A DNA stretch of 64,000 nucleotides, from the NCBI RefSeq assembly GCF_014904735.1, contig NZ_JACZCR010000004.1, forward strand, positions 1 to 64,000. The letters run 5' to 3'. Both the position numbers and the translations under genes were made by a program. Within the stretch, counting starts at the first letter, position 1; every line of letters begins with the position of its first letter. The notes beneath the pieces were generated by a model that saw nothing but the letters and a program-made list of their open reading frames with translations, did not search any database and was not told the origin of the DNA. This stretch comes from Microbulbifer hainanensis. Its GTDB lineage: Bacteria > Pseudomonadota > Gammaproteobacteria > Pseudomonadales > Cellvibrionaceae. Of this stretch, positions 52,042 through 60,845 are shown one piece after another.

Positions 52042-54991
52042 GATCGCCCACATCGCGCTGATCGGTGTCGCTTACATCGCGGCACTGTTCTTTGTCGCCT
52101 TCGCCACGTCCAAGGGCTGGCTGCCATCGCGCTGGGTGCGCCACCCGCTGATTTATGTGCTGTCGCTCGGCGTGTCCCTGTCCGCCTGGACTTTTTACGG
52201 CATTGTCGACCTGGCCTGGCAATACGGTTACGGCGTGCTCGCCTATTACCTGGGTACCGGCGCCATGTTCCTGTTTGCGCCGGTGGCGCTGGAGCCGCTG
52301 TCGCGGCTGGCGCAGCGCTACCAGCTGACTTCGCCCGCCGATCTGCTGGTATTCCGCTACCACAGTCGCGAGGCCGGCACCCTCGCGACCCTGTTCATGC
52401 TGCTGGCCCTGTTGCCGCTGATCGCCCTGCAGATCCAGGCGGTGGCAGAGACCCTTGCCCTGCTGTCCCGCGACAGTGTCGCCGCACTGGCGCTGCCGGA
52501 CAGCGGCGTTACCAGCAAAAACCTGATTGCCTTTTTCTACTGCGTATTGCTCGCCGTGTTTACCAGCATGTACGGCGCTAGCGGCGAGCGCCGCGCCGGA
52601 CTCGCCAGTGCCATGGCGCTGGAATCGGTGGTCAAATTAGTCGCCCTGCTGGCAGTCGGGCTCTACGCGGTCTACGGCGTATTCGGCAATCTGGCCGGGC
52701 TGGACCAGTGGCTGGCACAGAACAGTGACATGCAGCAGCTGCTCTACACCCCCATCAAGCAGGGCTCCTCGCACACGCTACTGCTGGTGTTTATTGCAAC
52801 CGCCGTTGCCATGCCCCACATTTTTTACCTGAGCATCGCCGAGCGCCCCGCAACCCAGACACTGCGCTATGCCAGCTGGGGCTTCCCGCTGTTTCTGTTG
52901 CTGATGGCCCTACCGATCTTCCCGATCATGTGGGCGGGCTTCGCCCTCGACGTCACCGAACCGGTGCAGTATTTCTCCCTGGCCGTGCCGCGCGCCAGCG
53001 GCTCGGCGCCGCTGACCATTCTGGCATTTATCGGCGGCCTCTCTGCCGCCACCGGTGCACTGGTGATGATTACCCTGGCCCTGTCTAGGATGGTCATGAA
53101 CCACTGGCTGCTACCGGGTACCCGCTGGCACTCGGAAGACAATATGTACCGCCAGCTGGTGTGGCTGCGGCGAGCGCTGGTCGCCGCCCTGTTCCTGGCG
53201 GGTTTTGCCTTTTACCTGTTGCTGAATAACCGCCTGGGCCTGTCCGATCTGGCGCTACTGGCGTTCATTGCCTCCCTGCAGTTTCTACCCGGTATCTTTG
53301 CCGTCATCCACTGGCCCCGCGGCAACCGCCGCGGATTTATTGCCGGCTTGCTGGCCGGCATGTTTATCTGGGCCGGCGGCCTGCTGATTCCGTCGGTCGT
53401 GGGGTTGAGTGGCGTCACAGTGCCGGGTACCGATCTGGTGATCCCGCTGGGCATGTCCATCTGGACCAAGGTAACGACCCTGTCCCTCGGCACCAACATC
53501 CTGCTGTTTGTGGCGGGATCGCTGCTGACCCGTCCCAGCAGCCTGGAGCAGTACGCGGCGGACCTGTGCAGTGACGAAACCCTGAGCCAGGCGCTGCGCC
53601 TGGAATTGGACGTGCAGACAGCGACGGACTTCCGCGAGCGTCTTTCTGAAAGTCTCGGCGCTGCCACCGCCAACCAGGAAGTGAATCGCGCCCTGCGCCA
53701 ACTCAACCTACCCGACGACGAGCGCCGCCCCTATGCCCTGCGCCGGCTGCGCAACAAACTGGAGGCCAACCTGTCGGGGCTGCTGGGCCGGGTACTGGCG
53801 GGGCAGATCATCGACCGGCACTTCCCGTTCAAGAACAGCGACCAGCCGGCCAACAAGGATATCCACCTGATCGAATCGCGCTTGAGCCGCTACAAGAACC
53901 AGCTCACCGGGCTCGCGGCGGAACTGAATAACCTGCGTCTCTACCACCGGCAGATGCTGGAAGAATTGCCACTGGCGGCCTGCTCACTCGGCCGCGATGG
54001 CGAGATCCTGCTGTGGAATTACGCCATGCAGGACGTCACCGGTATTGCCGCCAGCGAGGTACTCGGCTCTAAGCTGGATTACCTGATCGAGCCCTGGAGA
54101 ACACTGCTGAGCGAGTTCGCCGCGTCTGCCGACGCCAGCCGCTTCAAGCAACAGGTCAGTCTCGACGGCAACAGCCACTGGCTCAACCTGCACAAGACGC
54201 GCCTGAAGAGCAACCGCGCTACGGGCGCGCGTACCCAGCGCGGCGATGGCCAGATGCTGCTGATCGAGGACATTACTGAGACGCAGATCCTGGAGCAGGA
54301 GCTGATGCACAGCGAAAGGCTTGCCTCGGTCGGACGCCTGGCCGCCGGTGTGGCGCACGAAGTGGGCAACCCGGTCACCGGCATCGCCTGCCTCGCGCAG
54401 AACCTGCAATTCGAATCTGACAGCCCCGAGGTACACGATACCGCCGACCAGATTCTCAGCCAGACCCAGCGCATCAGCCGCATCGTTCACTCGCTGGTGA
54501 ATTTTTCCCACAGCGGTAGCCAGGATACCCAGCGCGCACCGGTCGATCTCTACGCCTGTGTGCAGGAAGCGGTCCAGCTGCTGTCTCTGCAGCGCGACAA
54601 GACCCAGGTCACCTTTGCCAATTCGGTGCCGGAGGACCTGATCGCGCCGGGGGATAACCAGCGGCTGATCCAGGTGTTCATCAACCTGCTCAGCAATGCC
54701 CGTGATGCCAGCCCCGATGGCGGTCACATCCAGATCGATGGTTACGTGGCCCACGGCAGCGCCTGTGTCTCGGTCACTGACGATGGGCCGGGAATCTCCC
54801 CGGAGCACCGCGAACGTATCCTGGAACCCTTTTTCACCACCAAAGAACCCGGTCAGGGCACCGGCCTGGGGCTGGCGATGGTGTACAGCATCGTGGAAGA
54901 GCACGAGGGCCAGCTCGAGCTGATCAGCCCGGCACACCCGGAAACCGGCCGTGGAGCAAAATTCATCGTTCAGCTGCCACTGGCAAGATAA
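52031..54991 (+). CDS. cbrA: Sensor histidine kinase CbrA
   Basis: Membrane sensor kinase controlling carbon/nitrogen balance, 986 residues. The N-terminal half (about 1-490) is an SLC5/sodium:solute symporter-like domain with about 13 helices; in Pseudomonas this part can transport histidine. A STAC-type linker and a PAS domain (about 640-740) follow. The dimerisation/phosphoacceptor helix holds GRLAAGVAHEVGNP with H776. The ATPase domain has NLLSNARDAS, DDGPGISPEHRE and GTGLGLAMVYSIVEEH. It is coupled to cbrX and followed 130 bp later by cbrB. Confidence 0.94.
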   Translation: MSFEIAHIALIGVAYIAALFFVAFATSKGWLPSRWVRHPLIYVLSLGVSLSAWTFYGIVDLAWQYGYGVLAYYLGTGAMFLFAPVALEPLSRLAQRYQLTSPADLLVFRYHSREAGTLATLFMLLALLPLIALQIQAVAETLALLSRDSVAALALPDSGVTSKNLIAFFYCVLLAVFTSMYGASGERRAGLASAMALESVVKLVALLAVGLYAVYGVFGNLAGLDQWLAQNSDMQQLLYTPIKQGSSHTLLLVFIATAVAMPHIFYLSIAERPATQTLRYASWGFPLFLLLMALPIFPIMWAGFALDVTEPVQYFSLAVPRASGSAPLTILAFIGGLSAATGALVMITLALSRMVMNHWLLPGTRWHSEDNMYRQLVWLRRALVAALFLAGFAFYLLLNNRLGLSDLALLAFIASLQFLPGIFAVIHWPRGNRRGFIAGLLAGMFIWAGGLLIPSVVGLSGVTVPGTDLVIPLGMSIWTKVTTLSLGTNILLFVAGSLLTRPSSLEQYAADLCSDETLSQALRLELDVQTATDFRERLSESLGAATANQEVNRALRQLNLPDDERRPYALRRLRNKLEANLSGLLGRVLAGQIIDRHFPFKNSDQPANKDIHLIESRLSRYKNQLTGLAAELNNLRLYHRQMLEELPLAACSLGRDGEILLWNYAMQDVTGIAASEVLGSKLDYLIEPWRTLLSEFAASADASRFKQQVSLDGNSHWLNLHKTRLKSNRATGARTQRGDGQMLLIEDITETQILEQELMHSERLASVGRLAAGVAHEVGNPVTGIACLAQNLQFESDSPEVHDTADQILSQTQRISRIVHSLVNFSHSGSQDTQRAPVDLYACVQEAVQLLSLQRDKTQVTFANSVPEDLIAPGDNQRLIQVFINLLSNARDASPDGGHIQIDGYVAHGSACVSVTDDGPGISPEHRERILEPFFTTKEPGQGTGLGLAMVYSIVEEHEGQLELISPAHPETGRGAKFIVQLPLAR

Positions 54992-55104
54992 TTGTCACCA
55001 CGGGCTAATTTCACGCAAAGACTGTGCAAACTTTATACAAATTGGCTTGTTTGAGTTGCATCGAAACGCTCAGCAAGTAAAACTACGCATTCACTGAACG
55101 TTTT

Positions 55105-55119
55105 GTAACCAGGCGTAAC
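55105..55119 (+). promoter_or_regulatory. Two GTAAC half-sites before cbrB
   Basis: GTAAC at 55105-55109 and 55115-55119 lie within 17 bp of the cbrB ATG. They match the half-sites found upstream of the crcZ-like RNA, raising the possibility that CbrB binds its own leader. Only seen as short matches. Confidence 0.3.
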
Positions 55120-55121
55120 AA

Positions 55122-56510
55122 ATGAGCCACATCCTGATCGTCGAAGATGAAGCCATCATTCGCACGGCGCTGCGCAAGCTGCTGGAGCGCCACCGCTACC
55201 GGGTCAGCGAAGCCGGCTCAGTGCGCGAGGCGACCACCAAGTACCGCTTCAGCGATGTGGACCTGATCATATCCGACCTGCGCCTGCCCGGCGCGCCGGG
55301 TACCGACCTGCTGAAGCTGGCCGGCGACGTACCCGTGCTGATCATGACCAGTTACGCTAGTTTGCGTTCCGCCGTGGATTCGATGCGTATGGGCGCAGCC
55401 GACTATATCGCCAAACCCTTCGATCACGATGAAATGATTGCGACCGTGCGCCGCGTGATCGGCAAAGCCGAGCAGAGCCGCGCCCAGGCGCCGGCCAACA
55501 AGGGCCCCGGCCGCGCCATTGCCGGCATGATCGGTGACAGCCCGGTCATGCGCGATCTGTACAGCCGTATTCACAAGGTGGCGCCCACCGATGCAACCGT
55601 TCTGGTCCATGGTGAAACCGGTACCGGTAAGGAGCTGGTGGCACGTGCCATCCACGAGGAGAGCCGCCGCGCCGGCAAGCCGCTGATCTCGGTCAACTGC
55701 GCGGCCATCCCGGAAACCTTGATTGAAGCAGAACTTTTCGGTCACGAAAAAGGGGCTTTTACCGGTGCCCAGACGGCCCGCGAAGGCCTGGTTGCTGCCG
55801 CCGATGGTGGCACGCTGTTCCTTGACGAAATTGGTGAACTGCCCCTCGAGGCCCAGGCGCGCCTGCTGCGCGTACTGCAGGAAGGTGAAGTGCGCCCGAT
55901 CGGTGCGGTGGAATCCCGCAAGGTGGACGTGCGGCTAGTGGCGGCCACCCACCGCAACCTGCGCCAGCTCGCTGCCGAACGCAAATTCCGCGAGGACCTT
56001 TATTACCGGATCAATGTGGTGCAGATGACGCTGGCACCACTACGGGAACGCGGCAAAGATGTGCTCGCAATCGCCGAAAACCTGCTGGAAAAGTTCTGTG
56101 CCCGTGTAGAGCGCCCCACGCTCAAGCTGTCGCCGGAGGCAATCCAGGCCGTCACCACCTACACATGGCCGGGTAATGTGCGCGAGCTGGAGAATGCGAT
56201 CCAGCGCGCCGTCATCCTCACCGACGATCACTGCACCGAAATCAACCACCGCACCCTGGATATTGACCTGGACCTGGTGCCGGTCGAGGAGGCGGATCCG
56301 GAGCGCCGTCCGCGCAGCCTACACACAGATCCGCGCGAGGACCTCTCTCTGGAAGACTACTTCGCTCGCTTCGTCATCGAGCACCAGGAGACCATGAGCG
56401 AGACCGAACTGGCCAAGAAACTGGGCGTAAGCCGCAAGTGCCTGTGGGAGCGCCGCCAGAAACTGGGTATCCCCCGCAAGAAAAGCCGGCGCGCCGCAGC
56501 CGAGGCCTGA
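55122..56510 (+). CDS. cbrB: Sigma-54 response regulator CbrB
   Basis: NtrC-class activator of 462 residues, partner of CbrA. The receiver has the phospho-accepting D52 in LIISDLRLPG and K in YIAKPF. The AAA+ domain has Walker A GETGTGKE, the sigma-54-contacting loop HEKGAFTGAQ and DEIGELPLEAQARLLRVLQE. A Fis-type helix-turn-helix ends the protein (LAKKLGVSRKCLWERRQKLG). A sigma-54-type promoter and a decoy-like RNA lie directly downstream, matching the Pseudomonas cbrB-crcZ order. Confidence 0.95.
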   Translation: MSHILIVEDEAIIRTALRKLLERHRYRVSEAGSVREATTKYRFSDVDLIISDLRLPGAPGTDLLKLAGDVPVLIMTSYASLRSAVDSMRMGAADYIAKPFDHDEMIATVRRVIGKAEQSRAQAPANKGPGRAIAGMIGDSPVMRDLYSRIHKVAPTDATVLVHGETGTGKELVARAIHEESRRAGKPLISVNCAAIPETLIEAELFGHEKGAFTGAQTAREGLVAAADGGTLFLDEIGELPLEAQARLLRVLQEGEVRPIGAVESRKVDVRLVAATHRNLRQLAAERKFREDLYYRINVVQMTLAPLRERGKDVLAIAENLLEKFCARVERPTLKLSPEAIQAVTTYTWPGNVRELENAIQRAVILTDDHCTEINHRTLDIDLDLVPVEEADPERRPRSLHTDPREDLSLEDYFARFVIEHQETMSETELAKKLGVSRKCLWERRQKLGIPRKKSRRAAAEA

Positions 56511-56752
56511 TCGCCCGGTCGCCCGGCAAACCGCAACCTGGCACACGCCGGGTGACCACGTCGGTCACCCGGTCCCCATCCCACACGAACCTCACGAATC
56601 CCAGCAACTATTTCCCGGTTTTCATCGCTGCGCTGAAACAGACTTGTTTCCAGTCTCCGATTCCTGCACCAGATACCTCGCAATAGCCACTACCGACGCC
56701 ACGAACCGGTGTTCGGGCACCATCGTCTTCTTTAGGGAATGTTCCCACTTTA

Positions 56753-56815
56753 GGTAACAAAGGAAAGTGTTACCCCGGTCTCACCGTGAGTAACAACTGC
56801 CGCGCCATCCGTAAC
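56753..56815 (+). promoter_or_regulatory. Probable CbrB enhancer sites (GTAAC/GTTAC)
   Basis: GGTAACA (56753-56759) and TGTTACC (56768-56774) form a perfect 7-bp inverted repeat with 8 bp between. Further GTAAC half-sites lie at 56790-56794 and 56811-56815. They stand 75-140 bp upstream of the -24/-12 element, the right range for sigma-54 enhancers. Pseudomonas CbrB sites are described as similar GTTAC/GTAAC repeats (from memory). Confidence 0.65.
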
Positions 56816-56889
56816 GCCAAAGCCCTCACAGCTGGCGCCTCAGACATCGATAAATTTTTAAGTTATTGATTTATAACGCTTTTTTAAAG

Positions 56890-56906
56890 TTGGCACAGTA
56901 AATGCT
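56890..56906 (+). promoter_or_regulatory. Sigma-54 -24/-12 promoter
   Basis: TTGGCAC AGTAA ATGCT: the GG (56892-56893) and GC (56904-56905) dinucleotides are separated by exactly 10 bases, as RpoN requires. Transcription should start near 56917. No other sequence in the 895-bp cbrB-pcnB gap fits as well. Confidence 0.8.
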
Positions 56907-56916
56907 TTGTATGTAG

Positions 56917-57250
56917 TACAAACAAGAAGAACAGCCAAGAATAAAAATAAATGACTGTTTAAGCCCTAATAACAACTGACAATAAGCGGGCGAAACACAA
57001 TAACAATAACGGGGCGGTCGACAATAAAAGCAAACAGGGACCAAAACCGAAAGAAAAATAAAAATAAGCAGAACAATAACAATAAATAATAAAAATAAAG
57101 CAGAAGACAACAAAAATAACGACAAGCGCGTTACAAACTGACTGATTGTACCTGGGAGAGGGTGTTTGCTAGACAGCAAATTGATAGCGCAAGGAAGCCG
57201 CTGCCTTCATCCTAATAACAATAATTCCCAATCCCCTTTCTTTTCTTACC
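56917..57250 (+). ncRNA. crcZ: CrcZ-like Hfq/Crc decoy RNA (3' end approximate)
   Basis: Non-coding stretch between cbrB and pcnB, where Pseudomonas encodes CrcZ, behind a sigma-54 promoter with GTAAC enhancer sites. By my count 113 of the 200 bases at 56921-57120 are A. AANAANAA motifs begin at 56921, 56937, 56968, 56999, 57051, 57072, 57088, 57109 and 57214. Such motifs bind Hfq/Crc in Pseudomonas; the RNA would titrate them and lift catabolite repression when CbrAB is active. A stem TTTGCT/AGCAAA (57165-57180) follows the A-rich part, but no clear T-run terminator is seen, so the end is estimated at 57180-57260. No convincing coding frame exists here. Confidence 0.78.
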
Positions 57251-57405
57251 GACTTTGACTGTCATTGCTGGCAAAGTTCCCCGGTTGCGGGCGCTTGCCC
57301 GTGCCTGTGGTAGAATCCGCCTCCATTAGCTTCGCCACATCCGCACAAGGAGCGGCCGGGCCTTTCAGCCACAACACGTTGGCAGCAGTCAAAACAGACA
57401 GCCGT

Positions 57406-58755
57406 ATGCTCAATTCCCTGATCAACAGTATTAAGCGCTGGCGCAAGCCAGAGGAACCCGCCGGACCGCGCGTCGTCGCCCGCAGTGACCACAATCTATC
57501 GCGCCGGGATATCAGCCGTGCCGCGCTCACCGTGATGAAACGTCTGCAGGACGCCGGCTTCCAGGCCTATATCGTCGGCGGAGGCGTCCGCGACCTGATG
57601 CTGGGCGGCCACCCCAAGGATTTTGATGTCGCCACGGACGCGACACCGGAAGAAGCCAAAGCGCTCTTCCGCGGCTCGCGTATCGTCGGGCGCCGCTTCC
57701 GTATCCTGCACGCCCGCATCGGCCGCGAAATCATCGAGGTCACCACCTTCCGCGGTCACCACAGTGACGGCGAGGAACACGAGGCGCAGCAATCCGAGCA
57801 CGGCATGCTGCTGCGCGACAATGTCTACGGCGATCTCGAAAGCGATGCGGTACGCCGCGACTTCACCGTCAACGCCCTCTACTACACCACCAATGGTTTT
57901 GAAATCCACGACTACACCGGCGGTGTGCGCGATATCGAGCAGCGCCTGATCCGCATGATCGGTGACCCGTCGACCCGCTATAAGGAAGATCCGGTACGCA
58001 TGCTGCGGGCGGTGCGCTTTGCAGCCAAACTGGATTTTCAAATCGAGGAAAAAACTGCCGCTCCCCTCGAAGAACTGGCGCCACTGCTGCGCAATATTGC
58101 ACCGGCACGCCTTTTCGACGAAGTACTGAAATTGCTGATGAGTGGACAGGGTGAACGCACATTCGAGTTGATGCGCGAATACCATCTGTGGCAACACCTG
58201 TTTCCCGACAACGCCGCGTTGCTGGACGACCCCGCCGCACTGGAACTCACCCGCAAGGCCCTGCGCAATACCGATGAACGCATCCGCGCCGACATGCGTG
58301 TTACCCCGGCGTTTCTTTACGCCGCACTGCTGTGGCCGGCGGTCAATCGGGAACAACAGCGCCTGATCAGTAAAGGCACCCCACCACTACCAGCGATGGC
58401 CCAGGCCGCACAGAAAATCACTAGCTCGCAGCTGGCGCACACGGCCATCCCCAAGCGTTTCTCCATTCCGATGCGGGAAATCTGGGACATGCAGCTGCGC
58501 CTGCCGCGCCGCAACGGCGAGCGTGCCCAGCGCCTCAGCGAGCACCCGCGCTTCCGCGCCGCCTACGATTTTCTGTTGTTACGCGAAGAGTCCGGTGAAA
58601 TCGAACCGGGTCTCGGCCAGTGGTGGACAGACTTTCAACAAGCGGACCAGGAACAGCGCCAGGAGATGGTGCGCAGCCTGCAGCGCGATGGCGGCGGCCG
58701 TCGCCGCGGAAGGGGCTCCCGCGGCGGGCGGCGACGCAAGCCACGGACCGAATAG
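57406..58755 (+). CDS. pcnB: Poly(A) polymerase I
   Basis: Adds 3' poly(A) tails that promote RNA decay. It belongs to the class II CCA/poly(A) nucleotidyltransferases, 449 residues. The catalytic segment is GGGVRDLMLGGHPKDFDVAT with the D-x-D pair, followed by GRRFRILHARIGREIIEVTT and the RRDFTVNALYY region. The C-terminal tail is Arg/Gly-rich (RRRGRGSRGGRRRK). The ATG at 57406 is chosen because a possible -10 box, TAGAAT, lies at 57311-57316 and the longer frame would begin inside the RNA region. folK follows with no gap. Confidence 0.95.
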   Translation: MLNSLINSIKRWRKPEEPAGPRVVARSDHNLSRRDISRAALTVMKRLQDAGFQAYIVGGGVRDLMLGGHPKDFDVATDATPEEAKALFRGSRIVGRRFRILHARIGREIIEVTTFRGHHSDGEEHEAQQSEHGMLLRDNVYGDLESDAVRRDFTVNALYYTTNGFEIHDYTGGVRDIEQRLIRMIGDPSTRYKEDPVRMLRAVRFAAKLDFQIEEKTAAPLEELAPLLRNIAPARLFDEVLKLLMSGQGERTFELMREYHLWQHLFPDNAALLDDPAALELTRKALRNTDERIRADMRVTPAFLYAALLWPAVNREQQRLISKGTPPLPAMAQAAQKITSSQLAHTAIPKRFSIPMREIWDMQLRLPRRNGERAQRLSEHPRFRAAYDFLLLREESGEIEPGLGQWWTDFQQADQEQRQEMVRSLQRDGGGRRRGRGSRGGRRRKPRTE

Positions 58756-59232
58756 ATGATGCGCGCTTTTATCGGCCTCGGCAGTAATCTGGCCGAACCA
58801 CAACAGCAGCTGTGCAGTGCCCTGGATGCCATGGGCGCAATGCCGCAGACCCGGCTGTTGCGGCATTCCAGTTTTTACCGCAGTGCGCCTGTCGGCCCCG
58901 GCGAGCAGCCAGATTACATCAATGCCGTCGCCGAACTGGAGACCGGGCTGGCGCCGCTCGAACTGCTGGATAAACTGCAGGCCATCGAGGCCGCACATGG
59001 ACGCGAACGACACATTCGCTGGGGTGCCCGCACCCTCGATTTGGATATACTACTGCTCGACTCGCGGCGGATCGACGAACCGCGTCTGCAGGTGCCTCAC
59101 CCCCGTATCGCAGAGCGCAATTTCGTACTGATCCCCCTGGCGGAACTGGAGCCCCACTTGCGACTTCCCAACGGGGATACGCTGGAAGACCTTATCCGAC
59201 AGTGTCCGCCCAACCGCCTGGAGAAAACCTGA
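58756..59232 (+). CDS. folK: HPPK, folate pathway pyrophosphokinase
   Basis: 6-hydroxymethyl-7,8-dihydropterin pyrophosphokinase, 158 residues. Conserved motifs: FIGLGSNLAEP at the N-terminus, FYRSAPVGPGEQPDYINAV and the metal/substrate loop RWGARTLDLDILLLD. The ATG immediately follows the pcnB stop (TAGATG), so the two are coupled. The pcnB-folK pair is widely conserved in gammaproteobacteria. Confidence 0.97.
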   Translation: MMRAFIGLGSNLAEPQQQLCSALDAMGAMPQTRLLRHSSFYRSAPVGPGEQPDYINAVAELETGLAPLELLDKLQAIEAAHGRERHIRWGARTLDLDILLLDSRRIDEPRLQVPHPRIAERNFVLIPLAELEPHLRLPNGDTLEDLIRQCPPNRLEKT

Positions 59233-59293
59233 AGCCGCCCATTCTTGCGCAGATACGGCAGCGGCTAAGGAAAGCACGATAAAGGAGTAAACT

Positions 59294-59980
59294 GTGGCAA
59301 AAGAAGCCGGCGAAACCCAGACTTACGAACCGGACCTCACGGACAAGACCCTACCGCGCTTTATTGCCGTAGAAGGCAATATCGGCGTGGGTAAAACTAC
59401 CCTGGCGAAGAAGCTCGCAGCCACATTCAATTACGATACGCTGCTCGAACTTCCGGAAGACAACCCCTTCCTTGAGCGCTTTTACCGGGATCCCAAAAGT
59501 GCCGCCCTGCCGACCCAGCTGCATTTCCTGCTGCAGCGCTCCCAACAGATCCAGGCCCTGCGCCAGGACGACCTGTTCAAACCGGTGCGTGTGTCGGATT
59601 TTCTGATCGACAAAGACCAGCTGTTTGCCGAAGTCACCCTCGATAGCGACGAGCTGGCACTCTACCAGCAGGTCTACCAGCACATGACACTGCAGGCCCC
59701 CAAACCCGATTTGGTTATTTATCTGCAGGCGCCGCTCGCAGTGTTGCAGGAGCGTATTCGTACTCGCGGCATCGCCGCCGAGCGCTCGATCAGCAATGAT
59801 TACCTGGCGACACTCAACGAGGCCTATACCAACTTCTTCCACTACTACGACGGCGCCCCCCTGCTGATCGTCAATAGCGAAGACATCGATATCGTCAATC
59901 GTCCTGAAGACTACCGCCAGCTGGTGGAATACATGCTCACGATAAGCAGCGGCCGCCACTACTACAATCCGGGGAACTGA
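59294..59980 (+). CDS. Deoxynucleoside kinase
   Basis: Deoxyadenosine/deoxycytidine kinase-type (dNK/Dck-Dgk family) salvage enzyme, 228 residues. The Walker A loop is GNIGVGKTT (residues 28-36), and the LID-region arginines lie in RIRTRGIAAERSI. The start is a GTG at 59294 with AAAGGAG upstream. It sits between folK and panB; this insertion is absent from the usual Pseudomonas order pcnB-folK-panB-panC. It ends 4 bp before panB and is probably co-transcribed with it. The preferred deoxynucleoside is unknown. Confidence 0.92.
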   Translation: MAKEAGETQTYEPDLTDKTLPRFIAVEGNIGVGKTTLAKKLAATFNYDTLLELPEDNPFLERFYRDPKSAALPTQLHFLLQRSQQIQALRQDDLFKPVRVSDFLIDKDQLFAEVTLDSDELALYQQVYQHMTLQAPKPDLVIYLQAPLAVLQERIRTRGIAAERSISNDYLATLNEAYTNFFHYYDGAPLLIVNSEDIDIVNRPEDYRQLVEYMLTISSGRHYYNPGN

Positions 59981-59984
59981 AGTT

Positions 59985-60797
59985 ATGTACGCACCCACCG
60001 CACTGGAAAAGCCCGTCACGATCCAGACGCTGCGCAAAATGAAAGCGGACGGCGAAAAGTTCATTACCGTCGCACTCTACGACGCTCCTATGGCGGCCAT
60101 GGCTGAGAAGACCGGCGTGGAAGCCGTACTGATCGGCGACTCCCTCGGCATGACAGTGCTGGGCTATGACAGCACCATTCCGGTGACCATGGAACAGATG
60201 ATTTACCACGTGGAAGCGGTCGCCCGAGGTAACAAGAAATCACTGATCATGGGCGACATGCCCTTTATGACCTACGCCACGCCGGAGCAGGCGCTCACCA
60301 ACGCCACCCGCATCATGCAGGCCGGCGCCCATATGGTGAAGATCGAGGGCGGCGCCTGGCTGGGGGAAACGGTCAGGATGCTTACCGACCGGGGTATTCC
60401 CGTGTGCGCGCATCTGGGACTCACTCCCCAGTCGGTACACAAGCTCGGCGGCTACCGTGTACAGGGCCGCGATCAGGATCAGGCCGGCGAGATCTTCGAT
60501 GATGCCGCGACACTGGACGAAGCCGGCGCCGACCTGCTGGTACTCGAATGTGTACCGGCGCATCTGGCCAAGCGCATCACCGATGCCGTATCCATGCCCA
60601 CCATCGGCATCGGCGCCGGCCGCGATACCGACGCGCAGGTTCTGGTAATTAACGACATTCTTGGGCTTACCGAACAGCCACCCAAGTTTTCGAAAAACTT
60701 CCTGATTGAAGCCGGTGATATTCCCGGCGCCCTGCGCAAGTACGCCGAAGACGTCAAGAACGGCACCTTCCCCGACGACGCCCATACTTTTCAATAA
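59985..60797 (+). CDS. panB: Ketopantoate hydroxymethyltransferase
   Basis: First committed step of pantothenate synthesis: transfers a hydroxymethyl group from methylene-THF to 2-oxoisovalerate. The 270-residue barrel has the metal ligands in IGDSLGMTVLGYD and MVKIEGGAWL, plus the signature GLTPQSVHKLGGYRVQGR. The usual downstream partner panC is absent; a thioesterase gene follows. A hairpin (TTCCCGGC gaaat GCCGGAA, 60800-60819) lies right after the stop and may end the transcript, though it lacks a T run. Confidence 0.97.
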   Translation: MYAPTALEKPVTIQTLRKMKADGEKFITVALYDAPMAAMAEKTGVEAVLIGDSLGMTVLGYDSTIPVTMEQMIYHVEAVARGNKKSLIMGDMPFMTYATPEQALTNATRIMQAGAHMVKIEGGAWLGETVRMLTDRGIPVCAHLGLTPQSVHKLGGYRVQGRDQDQAGEIFDDAATLDEAGADLLVLECVPAHLAKRITDAVSMPTIGIGAGRDTDAQVLVINDILGLTEQPPKFSKNFLIEAGDIPGALRKYAEDVKNGTFPDDAHTFQ

Positions 60798-60845
60798 TAT
60801 TCCCGGCGAAATGCCGGAAGATTCACTGCGGTAGGAAAACGACGC

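Noticed and set aside
56871..57179. 102-codon minus-strand frame opposite the A-rich RNA, rich in Leu, Phe and Ile like a membrane protein
   Set aside because: The hydrophobic composition comes from T-rich complements of AANAAN repeats. There is no ribosome binding site, and the region has promoter and motif structure of a non-coding RNA on the other strand.
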